Positions 9,558 through 18,602 of a stretch of DNA of 64,000 nucleotides are shown here, in pieces. The DNA is from Halomonas elongata. Lineage in GTDB: Bacteria > Pseudomonadota > Gammaproteobacteria > Pseudomonadales > Halomonadaceae. The position numbers and the translations under genes are program-made. The first letter of the stretch is position 1. Each line of letters begins with the position of its first letter. The stretch covers positions 1 to 64,000 of the forward strand of contig NZ_JAJQTQ010000018.1 in NCBI RefSeq assembly GCF_029081005.1, written 5' to 3'. Under the pieces are notes generated by a model. That model was given only the letters and a program-made list of their open reading frames with translations, was not told the origin of the DNA and searched no databases.

Positions 9558-9720
9558 GGCGAAAAAATCCTGTCAGCGATGCGTGGCGATGCCAAGGTCC
9601 GACGCGAGCCGGCTCGGCGAAGCGCCCCAGTATCCCTGTTATCGCCAACGCTCGCCAGAGGGGAGCCCGGCCGGACGTGAGGACTGAACGCGTGCCCCGG
9701 CTCCGCTCCCTGCCGTCGCG

Positions 9721-10749
9721 CTATTGCAGACGCAGCCGCATGCTGCGGAAGCGACGACGGTACTGGCTGGGCGTCAGGCCGACCCGACGACCGAACAGCC
9801 GGCGGAAGAAGCTCGGGTCGGCGTAACCCACCTCTTCGGCCACCTCGTCGATGGGCGCATCGCCGCTTTCCAGCGCCTGCTTGGCTTCCTCCAGGCGCAG
9901 GGTGTGAACGTAGTCCATCGGCGTCATGCCCGTGGCGGCCTTGAAGCGCCGCTTGAAGGAGCGCTCCGTCAGGCCGCTGACTGCCACCATGCCGGCCACC
10001 GGCGAGGGTGTGTCGTAGTGCTCGGCCACCCACACCTGGCAGTTGGCGATACAGGCATCCTCTACCTGGCGCGAGCTGCTCAGGGCGGCATAGGGCTGCT
10101 GTCCCTCCAGGTGCCAGCCGATCAGATTGAGTCGCGCCAGGTGCATGGCCTCGTCCACGCCCACCAGCCGTGCGACCAGGAACAGTGCCAGGTCCTGCCA
10201 GGTGGTGCCGCCACCGGCCATGATCAGCCGTTGCCCCTCGCCGCTGATCACCAGGGTGCGATGGGCATGCACCCTTACCCTGGGGAAGCGCTGTGCCAAC
10301 ACCTCGCAGTAGGCCCAGTGGGTGGTGGCGTCCTGATCGTCGAGCAGCCCCGCCTCGGCGAACAGCATGGCGCCAGTGCAGGCCGCTGCCATCAGCGCTC
10401 CCGCCTCCTGACAGGCACGCAACCAGGCCATCTCGGACGCGTAGCTCGCCAGGCTGGCACCGGGGGCGATCATCAGATCCGGTACGCACACCGCCAGCGG
10501 CGCGGGGCAATCGGCCAGGGCGACATCCGGTGCGATCCAGGCGCCATTGGCGGTGCGAAAACCGCGGCCATCCCGCGAGACGATCAACGGCCTGAGCAGC
10601 GGCTCGCCCGGCCGCCCATGCATCAGGAGCTCCCAGTCACGGCCCGCCGAGCCGAAGATGTCGTACATACCGAAGAGCGTCGAGGCCGTCGCGTCGGGAC
10701 CGGCCAGCAGCGCGATGACCGCCTTGTCTCGGATCTCGGGCTCAGCCAT
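9721..10749 (-). CDS. GlxA-type AraC regulator (DJ-1/PfpI domain plus HTH)
   Basis: A 342-aa regulator. The N-terminal DJ-1/PfpI-like domain (about residues 8-190) includes AACTGAMLFAEAGLLD around the expected nucleophile-elbow cysteine. The C-terminal AraC domain holds two helix-turn-helix motifs, ending in EVGYADPSFFRRLFGRRVG. Proteins of this GlxA/FtrA type often respond to small metabolites and activate catabolic genes. The ATG at 10747-10749 has a GAGGG ribosome site, so a 28-residue longer frame is unlikely. It is divergent from the methyltransferase gene across 124 nt, which makes that gene a plausible target. Confidence 0.88.
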   Translation of the reverse strand: MAEPEIRDKAVIALLAGPDATASTLFGMYDIFGSAGRDWELLMHGRPGEPLLRPLIVSRDGRGFRTANGAWIAPDVALADCPAPLAVCVPDLMIAPGASLASYASEMAWLRACQEAGALMAAACTGAMLFAEAGLLDDQDATTHWAYCEVLAQRFPRVRVHAHRTLVISGEGQRLIMAGGGTTWQDLALFLVARLVGVDEAMHLARLNLIGWHLEGQQPYAALSSSRQVEDACIANCQVWVAEHYDTPSPVAGMVAVSGLTERSFKRRFKAATGMTPMDYVHTLRLEEAKQALESGDAPIDEVAEEVGYADPSFFRRLFGRRVGLTPSQYRRRFRSMRLRLQ

Positions 10750-10873
10750 GGCAGAAATCCCTCGTTTGCGGCGCGATGCGCCTGAGTATCGACGAGCTCC
10801 CGGTCGTATCGTGGACCCTGGCCTCATCCCCAACGCTCATCGCCGATACAACAACGACCGGAGGACCCTGATC

Positions 10874-11953
10874 ATGTGCGATATCCCCATCCCCACCGAG
10901 TCGACGACCGACGACTTCGAAACCCGGCTGGTCCAGGCCCTCAATCACGGCGGCCTGTTGCTGCTGACCTCGATCGGTTATCGCACCGGGCTGCTGGAGG
11001 CCCTGGCCGGGCAATCGCCGCTCACCAGCCAGGCCCTGGCCGAGCGCAGCGGCCTCCAGGAGCGCTATGTGCGCGAGTGGCTCGGCGGCATGGTGGCGGC
11101 CGAGGTGGTCGAGACCGACCCCGGCACCGCCCGCTACTGGCTGCCGGACGAACGCGCCGCGCTGCTTACCGACCGGGGCGAGGCGAACCTGGCCGTCTAT
11201 GCCCAGTTCATGCCCTTGTTGGGTAGCGTAGAGGACGACGTGGTGCGCTGCTTCCACGAAGGTGGCGGCGTGCCCTATGATCGCTACCCCCGCTTTCAGG
11301 AGGTGATGGCCAGCGACAGTGGCCAGACGGTGCTGCCGGCGCTGTTCGACGCCATCCTGCCGCTCGCGCCGGGGCTCACCGATCGCCTGGAGGCCGGCAT
11401 CCGGGTGCTGGACTGTGCCTGCGGACGCGGCCGGGCTCTGCTGGCCATGGCCGAGCGCTTCCCCGCCAGCCGCTTCACGGGCTACGACCTCTCCGAAGAG
11501 GCCATCGCCTGGGCGCGCGAGCAGGCCGGTCGGGCCGGACTGACCAACCTGACCTTCGAGGTACGCGACCTCAGCGACTTCGACGACACTGCCGAGCCCG
11601 GCGCCTTCGAACTGGTCACCACCTTCGACGGCATCCACGACCAGGCCCGGCCACGCCGCCTGCTTGCGGGAATCCATCGCAGCCTGACCGACGACGGCAT
11701 CTACCTGGTGCAGGACATCCACGCTTCGAGCCACCACCACCAGGATCGCGAGCACCCGCTGGGAGCCATCCTCTATGCAGTATCGCTCAGCCACTGCATG
11801 ACCGTCTCGCTGGCCCAGGGCGGCGAGGGGCTGGGTACCATGTGGGGACGCGAGCGGGCCCTGGCCTACCTGGAGGAGGCCGGCTTCCGCGACATCCACG
11901 TCCACCAGCTGGAGCACGACATCCAGAACGACTACTTCGTCTGCCGGCCATGA
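10874..11953 (+). CDS. SAM-dependent methyltransferase with N-terminal winged helix
   Basis: A 359-aa class I methyltransferase. An N-terminal winged-helix dimerisation-type region (about residues 15-90, YVREWLGGMVAAEVV) precedes the Rossmann fold. The SAM motif I is VLDCACGRGRALLAMAERFP, followed by FTGYDLSEEAI and a post-motif acidic residue. The start at 10874 follows GGAGGACCCTGATC. The domain order resembles O-methyltransferase-like and Rv2258c-like proteins. It is divergent from the GlxA-type regulator. The substrate is unknown. Confidence 0.85.
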   Translation: MCDIPIPTESTTDDFETRLVQALNHGGLLLLTSIGYRTGLLEALAGQSPLTSQALAERSGLQERYVREWLGGMVAAEVVETDPGTARYWLPDERAALLTDRGEANLAVYAQFMPLLGSVEDDVVRCFHEGGGVPYDRYPRFQEVMASDSGQTVLPALFDAILPLAPGLTDRLEAGIRVLDCACGRGRALLAMAERFPASRFTGYDLSEEAIAWAREQAGRAGLTNLTFEVRDLSDFDDTAEPGAFELVTTFDGIHDQARPRRLLAGIHRSLTDDGIYLVQDIHASSHHHQDREHPLGAILYAVSLSHCMTVSLAQGGEGLGTMWGRERALAYLEEAGFRDIHVHQLEHDIQNDYFVCRP

Positions 11954-12024
11954 GCGCGAGGCCCGGCGGCATCTTCAGGGCACCGGGCCCGACACGTCCT
12001 CATTCACCGGGCCCGAGACCGCCC

Positions 12025-12501
12025 TCAGCCGCCGTCCGCGGCACGCTCCAGGTCGGCGATGATGAACTTTTCCATCTGCATCATCGCCTCCATGGCGCGC
12101 CGGGCGCGCGCGGGATCGGGGTCGCGCATCAGTTCGTGCATGCGCACGGGTACCACCTGCCAGCGCAGTCCCCAGCGATCCTCAAGCCAACCGCACTGGA
12201 TGGGGCGGCCGCCCTTGCTCAGGGCGTTCCAGTAGTAATCCACCTCGGCCTGGTCGGCGCAGTCGATGTGCAGCGAAATCGCCTCGGTAAAGGGCACGCC
12301 GGGCCCGCCGTTCATGCCAAGATAGCGCGCGCCGTCGAGGACGAACTCGACAAGCAGCACCTCGCCGGCCGGCACGTTCGGCGTGTCGGTCGGCGCCTTC
12401 ACCACCCGCTCGATGCGGGAGTCGGGAAATACCGAGACATAGAAGCGAGCCGCTTCTTCGGCCTGACCGTCGAACCACAGGAAGGGCGTGATACGGTGCA
12501 T
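12025..12501 (-). CDS. VOC-family protein (PhnB-like)
   Basis: A 158-aa VOC (glyoxalase-fold) protein of the PhnB/3-demethylubiquinone-methyltransferase-like group. MHRITPFLWFDGQAEEAARF is the hallmark N-terminus, followed by YVSVFPDSRI and YYWNALSKGG, with CGWLEDRWGLRWQVVP near the C-terminus. No enzymatic activity is established for most members. It lies 24 nt downstream of the DUF1428 gene on the same strand, so the two are probably one operon. Confidence 0.88.
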   Translation of the reverse strand: MHRITPFLWFDGQAEEAARFYVSVFPDSRIERVVKAPTDTPNVPAGEVLLVEFVLDGARYLGMNGGPGVPFTEAISLHIDCADQAEVDYYWNALSKGGRPIQCGWLEDRWGLRWQVVPVRMHELMRDPDPARARRAMEAMMQMEKFIIADLERAADGG

Positions 12502-12525
12502 GACAAAACTCCTCCTGGCAGGGAC

Positions 12526-12879
12526 CTATTCGTCGAAAATGACCTCGAACCCCCCATAGAGTAGACGCTTACCGTCGAACGGCATGGGATTGACGTCGGG
12601 CTGCAGGCGCGGGTCTTCCATGAGCTTTGGCATGGCCTGTTCGCGCGCTTCACGCGAAGGCCAGAGGAACCAGCCGAAGACGACGGTCTCCTCCGGCTGA
12701 CACTTCACGGCCATGGGAAAGGAGGTGACCTCACCGTCCGGCACGTCATCGCCCCAGCATTCCACCAGCTTGAGGGCACCGTATTCCTTGAAGACCGCCG
12801 CGCAGGCGCGAACATGCTGCAGGTATTGCTCGCGATTGGCGGTGGGCACGGCGGCCACGAATCCATCGACATATGTCAT
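12526..12879 (-). CDS. DUF1428 (YbaA-like) protein
   Basis: A 117-aa member of the DUF1428 family (E. coli YbaA type). Its ferredoxin-like fold is suggested by MTYVDGFVAAVPTANREQYL and by VVFGWFLWPSREAREQAMPK, with PMPFDGKRLLYGGFE at the C-terminus. The ATG at 12877-12879 is set by a GGAGGAGCACAAG ribosome site; upstream in-frame starts have none. It is paired with the VOC gene downstream. Its biochemical role is unknown. Confidence 0.88.
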   Translation of the reverse strand: MTYVDGFVAAVPTANREQYLQHVRACAAVFKEYGALKLVECWGDDVPDGEVTSFPMAVKCQPEETVVFGWFLWPSREAREQAMPKLMEDPRLQPDVNPMPFDGKRLLYGGFEVIFDE

Positions 12880-13067
12880 CTTGTGCTCCTCCATCCAGCA
12901 TTGAAGTGACTCGCGACGGCATGACATTGCCGTCGTTTCCTTCATGAGTCGTTTCGGGAGCGAGCAAATCGACATGGTTCGCTGAAGCGATATACATCAT
13001 CGGGGGTACTGCCCCGCCATCATCCCTCGGCTAGACTGTCGTTTTTCGGTCATCAGGCGAACGCTTC

Positions 13068-13973
13068 ATGTCATCCGCTCTCGAGCAACGTGCTCTCAAG
13101 GTTTCCATCGTCATGACCCTGCTGGTCTCCTGCCTGGGGGTCAGCTTCGGTCTGCTGGCGGGGTCTCGGTCGATTCTCTTCGATGGGGTCTTCTCGACCA
13201 TCGACGCGGCCATGTCGGCCCTGGCGCTGGTTGTCACGCGGTTGATCGCCCGGGAGGTCAGCCAGCGTTTCCAGCATGGTTACTGGCACCTGGAGCCACT
13301 GGTGGCGGCGCTCAACGGTGCCATCCTGCTGTTGCTGTGTTTCTATGCCTTCCTCAATGCCGTCCAGGGACTGATGACCGGCGGCCATGACCTGGCCTTC
13401 GGCCTGGCGAGCGTCTATGCCGTGGTGGTGGCCATCGTCTGCTTCACCATGGCCGCCTACCAGCGCCGTCTCAATCGTCGCGTCGGTTCGGAGTTCGTGC
13501 GCATCGACATGCATAGCTGGCTGATGGCGGCGCTGATCACCAGTGCCCTGCTGGTGGCCTTCGTCGTCGCCCTGATCCTGCAGCGCACGCCCTACTCGCA
13601 CCTCACGCCCTATGTCGATTCGCTGTTGCTGACCGTCCTGACGGTGGCCTTCATGCCGGTACCCATCGGCATCGTGCGTCGGGCCATGAAGGAGGTGTTC
13701 CTGATGGCGCCGAGCGCCATTGACCGCGAGGTACATGCCGCCATGGCGCCGGTGATGCAGCGCGAAGGCCTGCTCGAGTACAGCAGCCACGTGGCCAAGA
13801 GCGGTCGGGGCCATTTCATCGAGATCCACCTCGTCACCACGCCCGAGTTCGCCGCCGAGCGCGGCGTGGCCGAGCTCGACGAGGTCCGCGAGGCGATCGC
13901 CAGCGGGTTGAGCATCCCCGTCGAACATCGCTGGTTTACCGTGGCGTTCACCGCGGATCCCCGTTGGCTCTGA
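13068..13973 (+). CDS. Cation diffusion facilitator-family transporter
   Basis: A 301-aa inner-membrane protein with a cation-efflux (CDF) architecture: about six hydrophobic helices in residues 10-215 and a soluble C-terminal domain of about 85 residues. The segment SILFDGVFSTIDAAMSALAL holds the TM2-type acidic site, and VRIDMHSWLMAAL holds the TM5-type acid/His site, both expected to bind the transported divalent metal. Zn, Fe or Mn cannot be told apart by reading. It stands alone. Confidence 0.82.
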   Translation: MSSALEQRALKVSIVMTLLVSCLGVSFGLLAGSRSILFDGVFSTIDAAMSALALVVTRLIAREVSQRFQHGYWHLEPLVAALNGAILLLLCFYAFLNAVQGLMTGGHDLAFGLASVYAVVVAIVCFTMAAYQRRLNRRVGSEFVRIDMHSWLMAALITSALLVAFVVALILQRTPYSHLTPYVDSLLLTVLTVAFMPVPIGIVRRAMKEVFLMAPSAIDREVHAAMAPVMQREGLLEYSSHVAKSGRGHFIEIHLVTTPEFAAERGVAELDEVREAIASGLSIPVEHRWFTVAFTADPRWL

Positions 13974-14037
13974 GGAACATCACCGCGCAGGCACCTGTCG
14001 CAGGTCATGAAGGCCATGCCATGGAACAGGAGCCAAG

Positions 14038-14451
14038 ATGCCGACTTTCCATAACGATGCCACCCTGCCAACGCCCACCTTTCCCGGCAGCCATGTGGTG
14101 CTGGATGATGGCTATGTGTATCTATCCGGCATGACGGCAGCGGATATCCAGGGCAGCGAGGCGATACTCGGTGATGTGAGCGAGGAGACCCGCTGGATCA
14201 TGCGCCGCGTGCAGCACCTGCTCGATTCGGTGGACTGCACGCTCGCCGATGTGGTGCGCGCCGATGTCCATCTCACCGACCTCGAGAAGATTCACGAGCT
14301 GGATGCGGCCTATGCCGACTTCTTCGAGTCGCCGCATTATCCCGCCCGCACCTGCACCCAGTCACCGGCCCTGCTGGACGACGCCCACGTCGAGATCACC
14401 CTGGTGGCACGCCGTGCGGACAATGACGGGCTCGCCGTCAACCGAGGATGA
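14038..14451 (+). CDS. RidA-family (YjgF/YER057c) protein
   Basis: A 137-aa RidA-superfamily protein. The segments YVYLSGMTAADIQ, VDCTLADVVRADVHLTDL and YPARTCTQSPALLDDAHVEI carry the arginine expected in the ligand pocket. Canonical RidA deaminates reactive enamine/imine intermediates; this one is of a divergent subgroup, so its substrate is open. A CAGGAG site precedes the ATG. The 3' end overlaps the convergent LysE-type gene by 14 nt. Confidence 0.85.
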   Translation: MPTFHNDATLPTPTFPGSHVVLDDGYVYLSGMTAADIQGSEAILGDVSEETRWIMRRVQHLLDSVDCTLADVVRADVHLTDLEKIHELDAAYADFFESPHYPARTCTQSPALLDDAHVEITLVARRADNDGLAVNRG

Positions 14452-15037
14452 AGAATACACAGGCCGCAGTGAGCGCGCCCATGGTGCCGTTGAAGACCCG
14501 CCATGCGCGCGGCCCCTTGAGCCAGCGGCCGATGGCCATGCCGAAGCCTGCCCAGAGGGCGATGCAGGGCAGCCCCACCAGTTCGGCGAAGCCGGCCAAC
14601 AGCAGGGCATTGACGACGGTATTGCCCCCTTCCGGCAGGAAGCTCGCCATCAGCGTCAGCCCCATGACCCAGGCCTTGGGGTTGGCGAACTGAAAGGCCG
14701 CCGCCTGCCAGAAACCGAGGGGACGCCCCTCGACATTGCCGAACTCGGGCGGCGGCGCGGTGGCGATCTTCCAGGCCAGGTACAGCAGATAGAGGCTGCC
14801 GATCACCCGTAGTGCCGTCTGCACCAGCGGATAACGCTCGAAGACGATACCCAGCCCCAGGGCAATCGCCGCAAAGAGCACGAAGCACCCTCCGAGGATA
14901 CCCAGCAGATGCGGCATGGTGCGCCGAAAGCCATAGTTGGCGCCGGAGGCGGTCAACATCACATTGTTGGGGCCGGGCGTGATGGTCATCGAGATCATGA
15001 ACAGGGTCACGGGCCCCAGATATGCCAGCGAGCTCAT
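14438..15037 (-). CDS. LysE/RhtB-family amino-acid exporter
   Basis: A 199-aa membrane protein with about six transmembrane helices, of the LysE/RhtB exporter family. The diagnostic N-terminal motif is SMTITPGPNNVMLTASGANY, followed by FGFRRT-like residues, and FQFANPKAWVMGL lies in the middle. These proteins export amino acids or similar metabolites across the inner membrane. The start at 15037 gives the family-typical N-terminus; a start at 15055 is possible. It is divergent from a MocR-type regulator, which probably controls it. Its 3' end overlaps the RidA gene. Confidence 0.88.
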   Translation of the reverse strand: MSSLAYLGPVTLFMISMTITPGPNNVMLTASGANYGFRRTMPHLLGILGGCFVLFAAIALGLGIVFERYPLVQTALRVIGSLYLLYLAWKIATAPPPEFGNVEGRPLGFWQAAAFQFANPKAWVMGLTLMASFLPEGGNTVVNALLLAGFAELVGLPCIALWAGFGMAIGRWLKGPRAWRVFNGTMGALTAACVFFILG

Positions 15038-15126
15038 AAAATTGCACCCATACAATATTGGACAAACGGGCTTTCATTCCCCGTTTCATTGAGCATAATG
15101 GGGACAAAATTGGCGTCAAAGGTTTT

Positions 15127-15143
15127 ATTGTCACCATGACAAT
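15127..15143. promoter_or_regulatory. Inverted repeat over the mocR-type start codon
   Basis: ATTGTC-ACCAT-GACAAT is a perfect 6-5-6 palindrome covering the ATG of the MocR-type regulator. The same GACAA core recurs in direct orientation at about 15061 and 15104 in the divergent lysE/mocR promoter region. This pattern fits an autoregulatory operator set. That it is the regulator's binding site is inference. Confidence 0.4.
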
Positions 15144-16530
15144 CTGGACACCCCGGCTAACCGAAGGCGGCCCCCGCTACCGCCGCATCGCCGATGCCAT
15201 GGCCGATGCCATCACCCGGGGCGAACTGGCGCCGGGAGAGCGTTTGCCGCCCCAGCGTCGCCTCGCCGACACGCTCGGCGTGACCATCGGCACCATCACC
15301 CGCGCCTATGCCGAGGCACAGCGCCAGGGCTGGGTCGAATCGCGGGTTGGTAGCGGCACCTATGTACGGCACAAGGACGCCGAGTCGACGGCGACGTTCC
15401 GCGCGACGCGCCCGCAGGCGAGCGGCGTCATCGACATGGGCATGAGCCTGCCGCCGCCTCACCCCCAGCGTGCCCAGGGGCTGCAGCGCGCGCTCGAAGG
15501 CATCACCGCCACTCCCGAGGCCCTGCAGGCGGCCACCGAATATCAGCATGAGGCTGGCAACGAGGCCCAGCGCGCTCGCATTGCCGCCTGGCAGGGCCGC
15601 CTTGGCCTGCCCGACGATCCCACTCGCCTGCTGGTGACCCAGGGCGGCCAGCACGGTATCCATCTAGTGGTACGCACCCTGGCCCAACCGGGCGACCTGG
15701 TGGCCGCCGACACCCTCACCTACCCGGGTTTCATCTGCGCCGCCCAGCAGGCTCACCTGCGTCCGTTGGCCGTGCCGATGGATGCCAATGGCCTGGATGT
15801 GGAGGCCCTGGCCCGGTTGTGCGCACGCCAACCGCCGCGCCTGCTCTATAGCACCCCGGATCTCAACAACCCTACCGGCGCGCATCTCACGGAGGACCGC
15901 CGCGAACGCCTGGTGGCCCTGGCCCGCGAGCACGATTTCTGGCTCATCGAGGACGCCGTTCAGTACCTCCCCGAGAGCGAGCGCGGCACGCCGCTGATCG
16001 AACTGGCACCGGAACGCACCCTGCACATTTTCAGCACCTCCAAGGTACTGGCCGGCGGATTGCGTATCGGTAGCCTGACGGTCCCGGATCAATTGCAGGA
16101 ACGCTTGTGTTCCGCCTTGCGCTCTCAGAGCTGGATGGTACCGCCGTTGATGGTCGAGGCGGCCTGTCGCTGGATGGAAGATGCCGGCAGCCTGGAACTA
16201 CTTCGCTGGCAAGTCGACGAACTCGCCGCCCGCCGTCGCCTGGCACTTGATCGCCTGGCGGCTTACGGGCCGTCGAGCCGCGAGGGCTCATCGCTGGTCT
16301 GGTTGCCCTTACCGGTCGGACTACGCAGCAGCCAGGCCCAGGAGATGCTCTCGCAACGCGGGGTCCACATCGCCACCCCGGAGCCCTTCTGCATGGGGAG
16401 TGAACCGGCTCCCCAGGCGCTGCGCCTCTGCCTGGGGCCACCGGCGACCCGGGAAGAGCTCGACCGGGGCCTGGAGATCGTCCTGGAGACACTGTCGGAG
16501 CCGCCCCGCTCACCCTGGCACACCATGTGA
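15136..16530 (+). CDS. MocR/PdxR-type GntR regulator with aminotransferase domain
   Basis: A 464-aa PLP-dependent regulator. The N-terminal GntR winged helix (residues about 10-80) includes YRRIADAMADAITRGELAPG, then LPPQRRLADTLGVT. The rest is an aminotransferase class I/II fold with STPDLNNPTGAHL, the catalytic-type Asp in WLIEDAVQYLPE and the PLP lysine in FSTSKVLAGGLRIG. It is divergent from the LysE-type exporter, a common pairing for MocR proteins that sense an amino acid and regulate its export. The start at 15136 sits inside a palindrome. Confidence 0.9.
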   Translation: MTIWTPRLTEGGPRYRRIADAMADAITRGELAPGERLPPQRRLADTLGVTIGTITRAYAEAQRQGWVESRVGSGTYVRHKDAESTATFRATRPQASGVIDMGMSLPPPHPQRAQGLQRALEGITATPEALQAATEYQHEAGNEAQRARIAAWQGRLGLPDDPTRLLVTQGGQHGIHLVVRTLAQPGDLVAADTLTYPGFICAAQQAHLRPLAVPMDANGLDVEALARLCARQPPRLLYSTPDLNNPTGAHLTEDRRERLVALAREHDFWLIEDAVQYLPESERGTPLIELAPERTLHIFSTSKVLAGGLRIGSLTVPDQLQERLCSALRSQSWMVPPLMVEAACRWMEDAGSLELLRWQVDELAARRRLALDRLAAYGPSSREGSSLVWLPLPVGLRSSQAQEMLSQRGVHIATPEPFCMGSEPAPQALRLCLGPPATREELDRGLEIVLETLSEPPRSPWHTM

Positions 16531-16823
16531 CGCAAAGGGCCGGCTCACCCTGATTCAACGGCGTCCGATCGACACCTGCCCAGCGCTGGAACGCCGTCAT
16601 GACAACGCTCCAGCGCGCAACGCGATGCGCCCGAGGCGTGAACTCGCCGCGCGTGTATCGATCGAGCCAGCTCCCCCATTGTCGAGATTGCCCCGGTATA
16701 TGGGCTAGGCTTGAGAATCATGCGGTTGGACAGCCCCGACTCCCGGATGGAGCGACATGACCTGTCCCACCGCGACTCATCGCATCGGGCGGTACAACGC
16801 CATACGCACAGGGACGAATCGAC

Positions 16824-18602
16824 GTGGCAGGCGAGCCGGAAACAACGCGGGCAAACGACCCCGAGCACCCGACCCAGGGCGCTCGGGGCATGGTGCGTTT
16901 TCTGGGTCTGGTGGTACTGGGTGCGTTGATCGGCGGCCTGGCGGCACTCTCTGCCGTGGGCTTTGTGAGTGCGGTGCTCTGGCTCAACGATGTGCTGCTG
17001 ATCTCGCCGCGTGGGCGCATGATGTTCGCCCACCCCGAGGCGCTCGCCATCGCCACCGTGCTGGTGCCCACCCTCGGCGGCCTGGTCGTGGGACAATTGC
17101 ACCGCGCCATCCGCGAGCGTCGCCCCCACACGCCCGCCGACGTGATCGCCGCCGTGCAGACGCGTCGCGGTCGCCTTCCGGCCCGAGCCGGCGTCCTCTC
17201 GGCACTGTCCGGCCTGGTATCGCTCGGCGCCGGGGCTTCCGTGGGTCAGTACGGCCCCCTGGTACACCTGGGCGCCAGCCTGGGCTCGATAGGCGCGAAG
17301 CTGCTCAGGCTGGGGCGCTCCGACGATAACGTGGCCATTGCCTGCGGGGTAGCGGCGGCCATCGCCACGGCCTTTCATGCCCCCCTGGCCGGCATCGTCT
17401 TCGCCCATGAAGTGGTGCTGCGCCACTATGCCCTGCGGGCCTTCGCACCGGTGGCCGCCGCCGCCATCGTCGGTCATGTCATCGCCACCAACGTGCTGTC
17501 GAGCGGCACGCTCTTCCACGTGACCGATACCGCCGTGCCGCGGCCCTGGGAGTTCGCGGCCTTCATCGTCATCGGCGGTCTCGGTGCCCTGGTGGCCGGC
17601 GCCTACATGCATGCGATCCTCGCCGTCGGCCGCTGGGCCGGCCGCCTGCCCGTGGTGCCCTCGTTGCGCCCCGCCCTGGCCGGTGCGGCCCTAGGCCTCG
17701 TCGCCCTCTGGGTGCCGGACATCCTCGGCATGGGCCAGGAGACCCTGCGCTTCGCCACCATCGAGGGAGCCTTCGGCGGCCTCGAACTGATCATCGTCAT
17801 GGTGCTCAAGCTCGCCGCCACGGCGCTGTGCATCGGCATGGGCTTCGGCGGCGGCGTGTTCAGCCCGGCGCTGGTAATCGGCACCCTGTTCGGTGCCCTG
17901 TGCGGCACCCTGATCGGCGATGCCGGCCTGGCCGGCGATACCTTCGTCTTCTATGCCGTGTGCGGCATGGTCGCGGTGACCGCACCGGTGATCGGCGCTC
18001 CCCTGACCAGCCTGCTGATCGTCTTCGAACTCACCGGCAGCTATGTATTGACCACCGCCGCCCTGGCCAGCGTGACCCTGGCCAGCCCCATCGCGGCCCA
18101 GCTCTTCGGCCGCTCGCTGTTCGATATCCAGCTTGCCCGGCGCGGCCTGGATCTTTCGGCCGGTCGCGGCCGAGCCCTGCTGCAGAATGCCAGGCTCAAG
18201 CATCTGCTGAGCCAGGACTGCGTGACCCTGAATCCGCACGACAGCGTGGACGATGCCGTGACGGCCCTGGGCAACGGCGGCCATGGCGAGGCTTACCTGG
18301 TCGATGACAAGGGGCGTTATCGAAGCAGCGTGACGCTGGCCGACCTCGAGGTGATGCGCGGTCGCAACCAGGGGCAACGCCAGGTACGCGACTGCCCGCG
18401 TACCCCACGCCCGGTGCTGGGACCGGAAGCCTCGGTGTGGGATGCCATGCATCAGCTCCAGGATGTCACCGGCGAGGCGATCGCCGTGGTCGACGACAAG
18501 GCCGGCGACGCCTTCCTCGGCGTGGTCTACGAGGCGAGTATCGCCCGCGCCTACCTGCAGTACAGCGAAGAACTGCGACGGGAGGAACATGGCACGGGTT
18601 GA
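16824..18602 (+). CDS. ClC-family chloride transporter/channel with CBS domains
   Basis: A 592-aa ClC protein: about residues 23-430 form the membrane core and about 450-580 hold two CBS repeats. Selectivity segments are recognisable as GAGASVGQYGPLVHLGA and GFGGGVFSPALVIG. The gating glutamate of the usual GREGP motif is replaced (G141-Q-Y-G-P145), and the internal proton glutamate position after FAHE is Val197. Known ClC mechanism predicts a passive channel-like protein rather than a H+/Cl- antiporter; that is inference. The start is a GTG with a distant AGGGA site; an ATG at 16890 is an alternative. The 3' end overlaps the next gene by 14 nt. Confidence 0.88.
   Translation: MAGEPETTRANDPEHPTQGARGMVRFLGLVVLGALIGGLAALSAVGFVSAVLWLNDVLLISPRGRMMFAHPEALAIATVLVPTLGGLVVGQLHRAIRERRPHTPADVIAAVQTRRGRLPARAGVLSALSGLVSLGAGASVGQYGPLVHLGASLGSIGAKLLRLGRSDDNVAIACGVAAAIATAFHAPLAGIVFAHEVVLRHYALRAFAPVAAAAIVGHVIATNVLSSGTLFHVTDTAVPRPWEFAAFIVIGGLGALVAGAYMHAILAVGRWAGRLPVVPSLRPALAGAALGLVALWVPDILGMGQETLRFATIEGAFGGLELIIVMVLKLAATALCIGMGFGGGVFSPALVIGTLFGALCGTLIGDAGLAGDTFVFYAVCGMVAVTAPVIGAPLTSLLIVFELTGSYVLTTAALASVTLASPIAAQLFGRSLFDIQLARRGLDLSAGRGRALLQNARLKHLLSQDCVTLNPHDSVDDAVTALGNGGHGEAYLVDDKGRYRSSVTLADLEVMRGRNQGQRQVRDCPRTPRPVLGPEASVWDAMHQLQDVTGEAIAVVDDKAGDAFLGVVYEASIARAYLQYSEELRREEHGTG

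Noticed and set aside
10742-11917. A 391-codon minus-strand frame
   Set aside because: It is antisense to the well-supported methyltransferase gene and has no recognisable domain.
16545-17612. A 355-codon minus-strand frame
   Set aside because: It is antisense to the ClC and MocR genes, low-complexity and His/Gly-rich, with no ribosome site.
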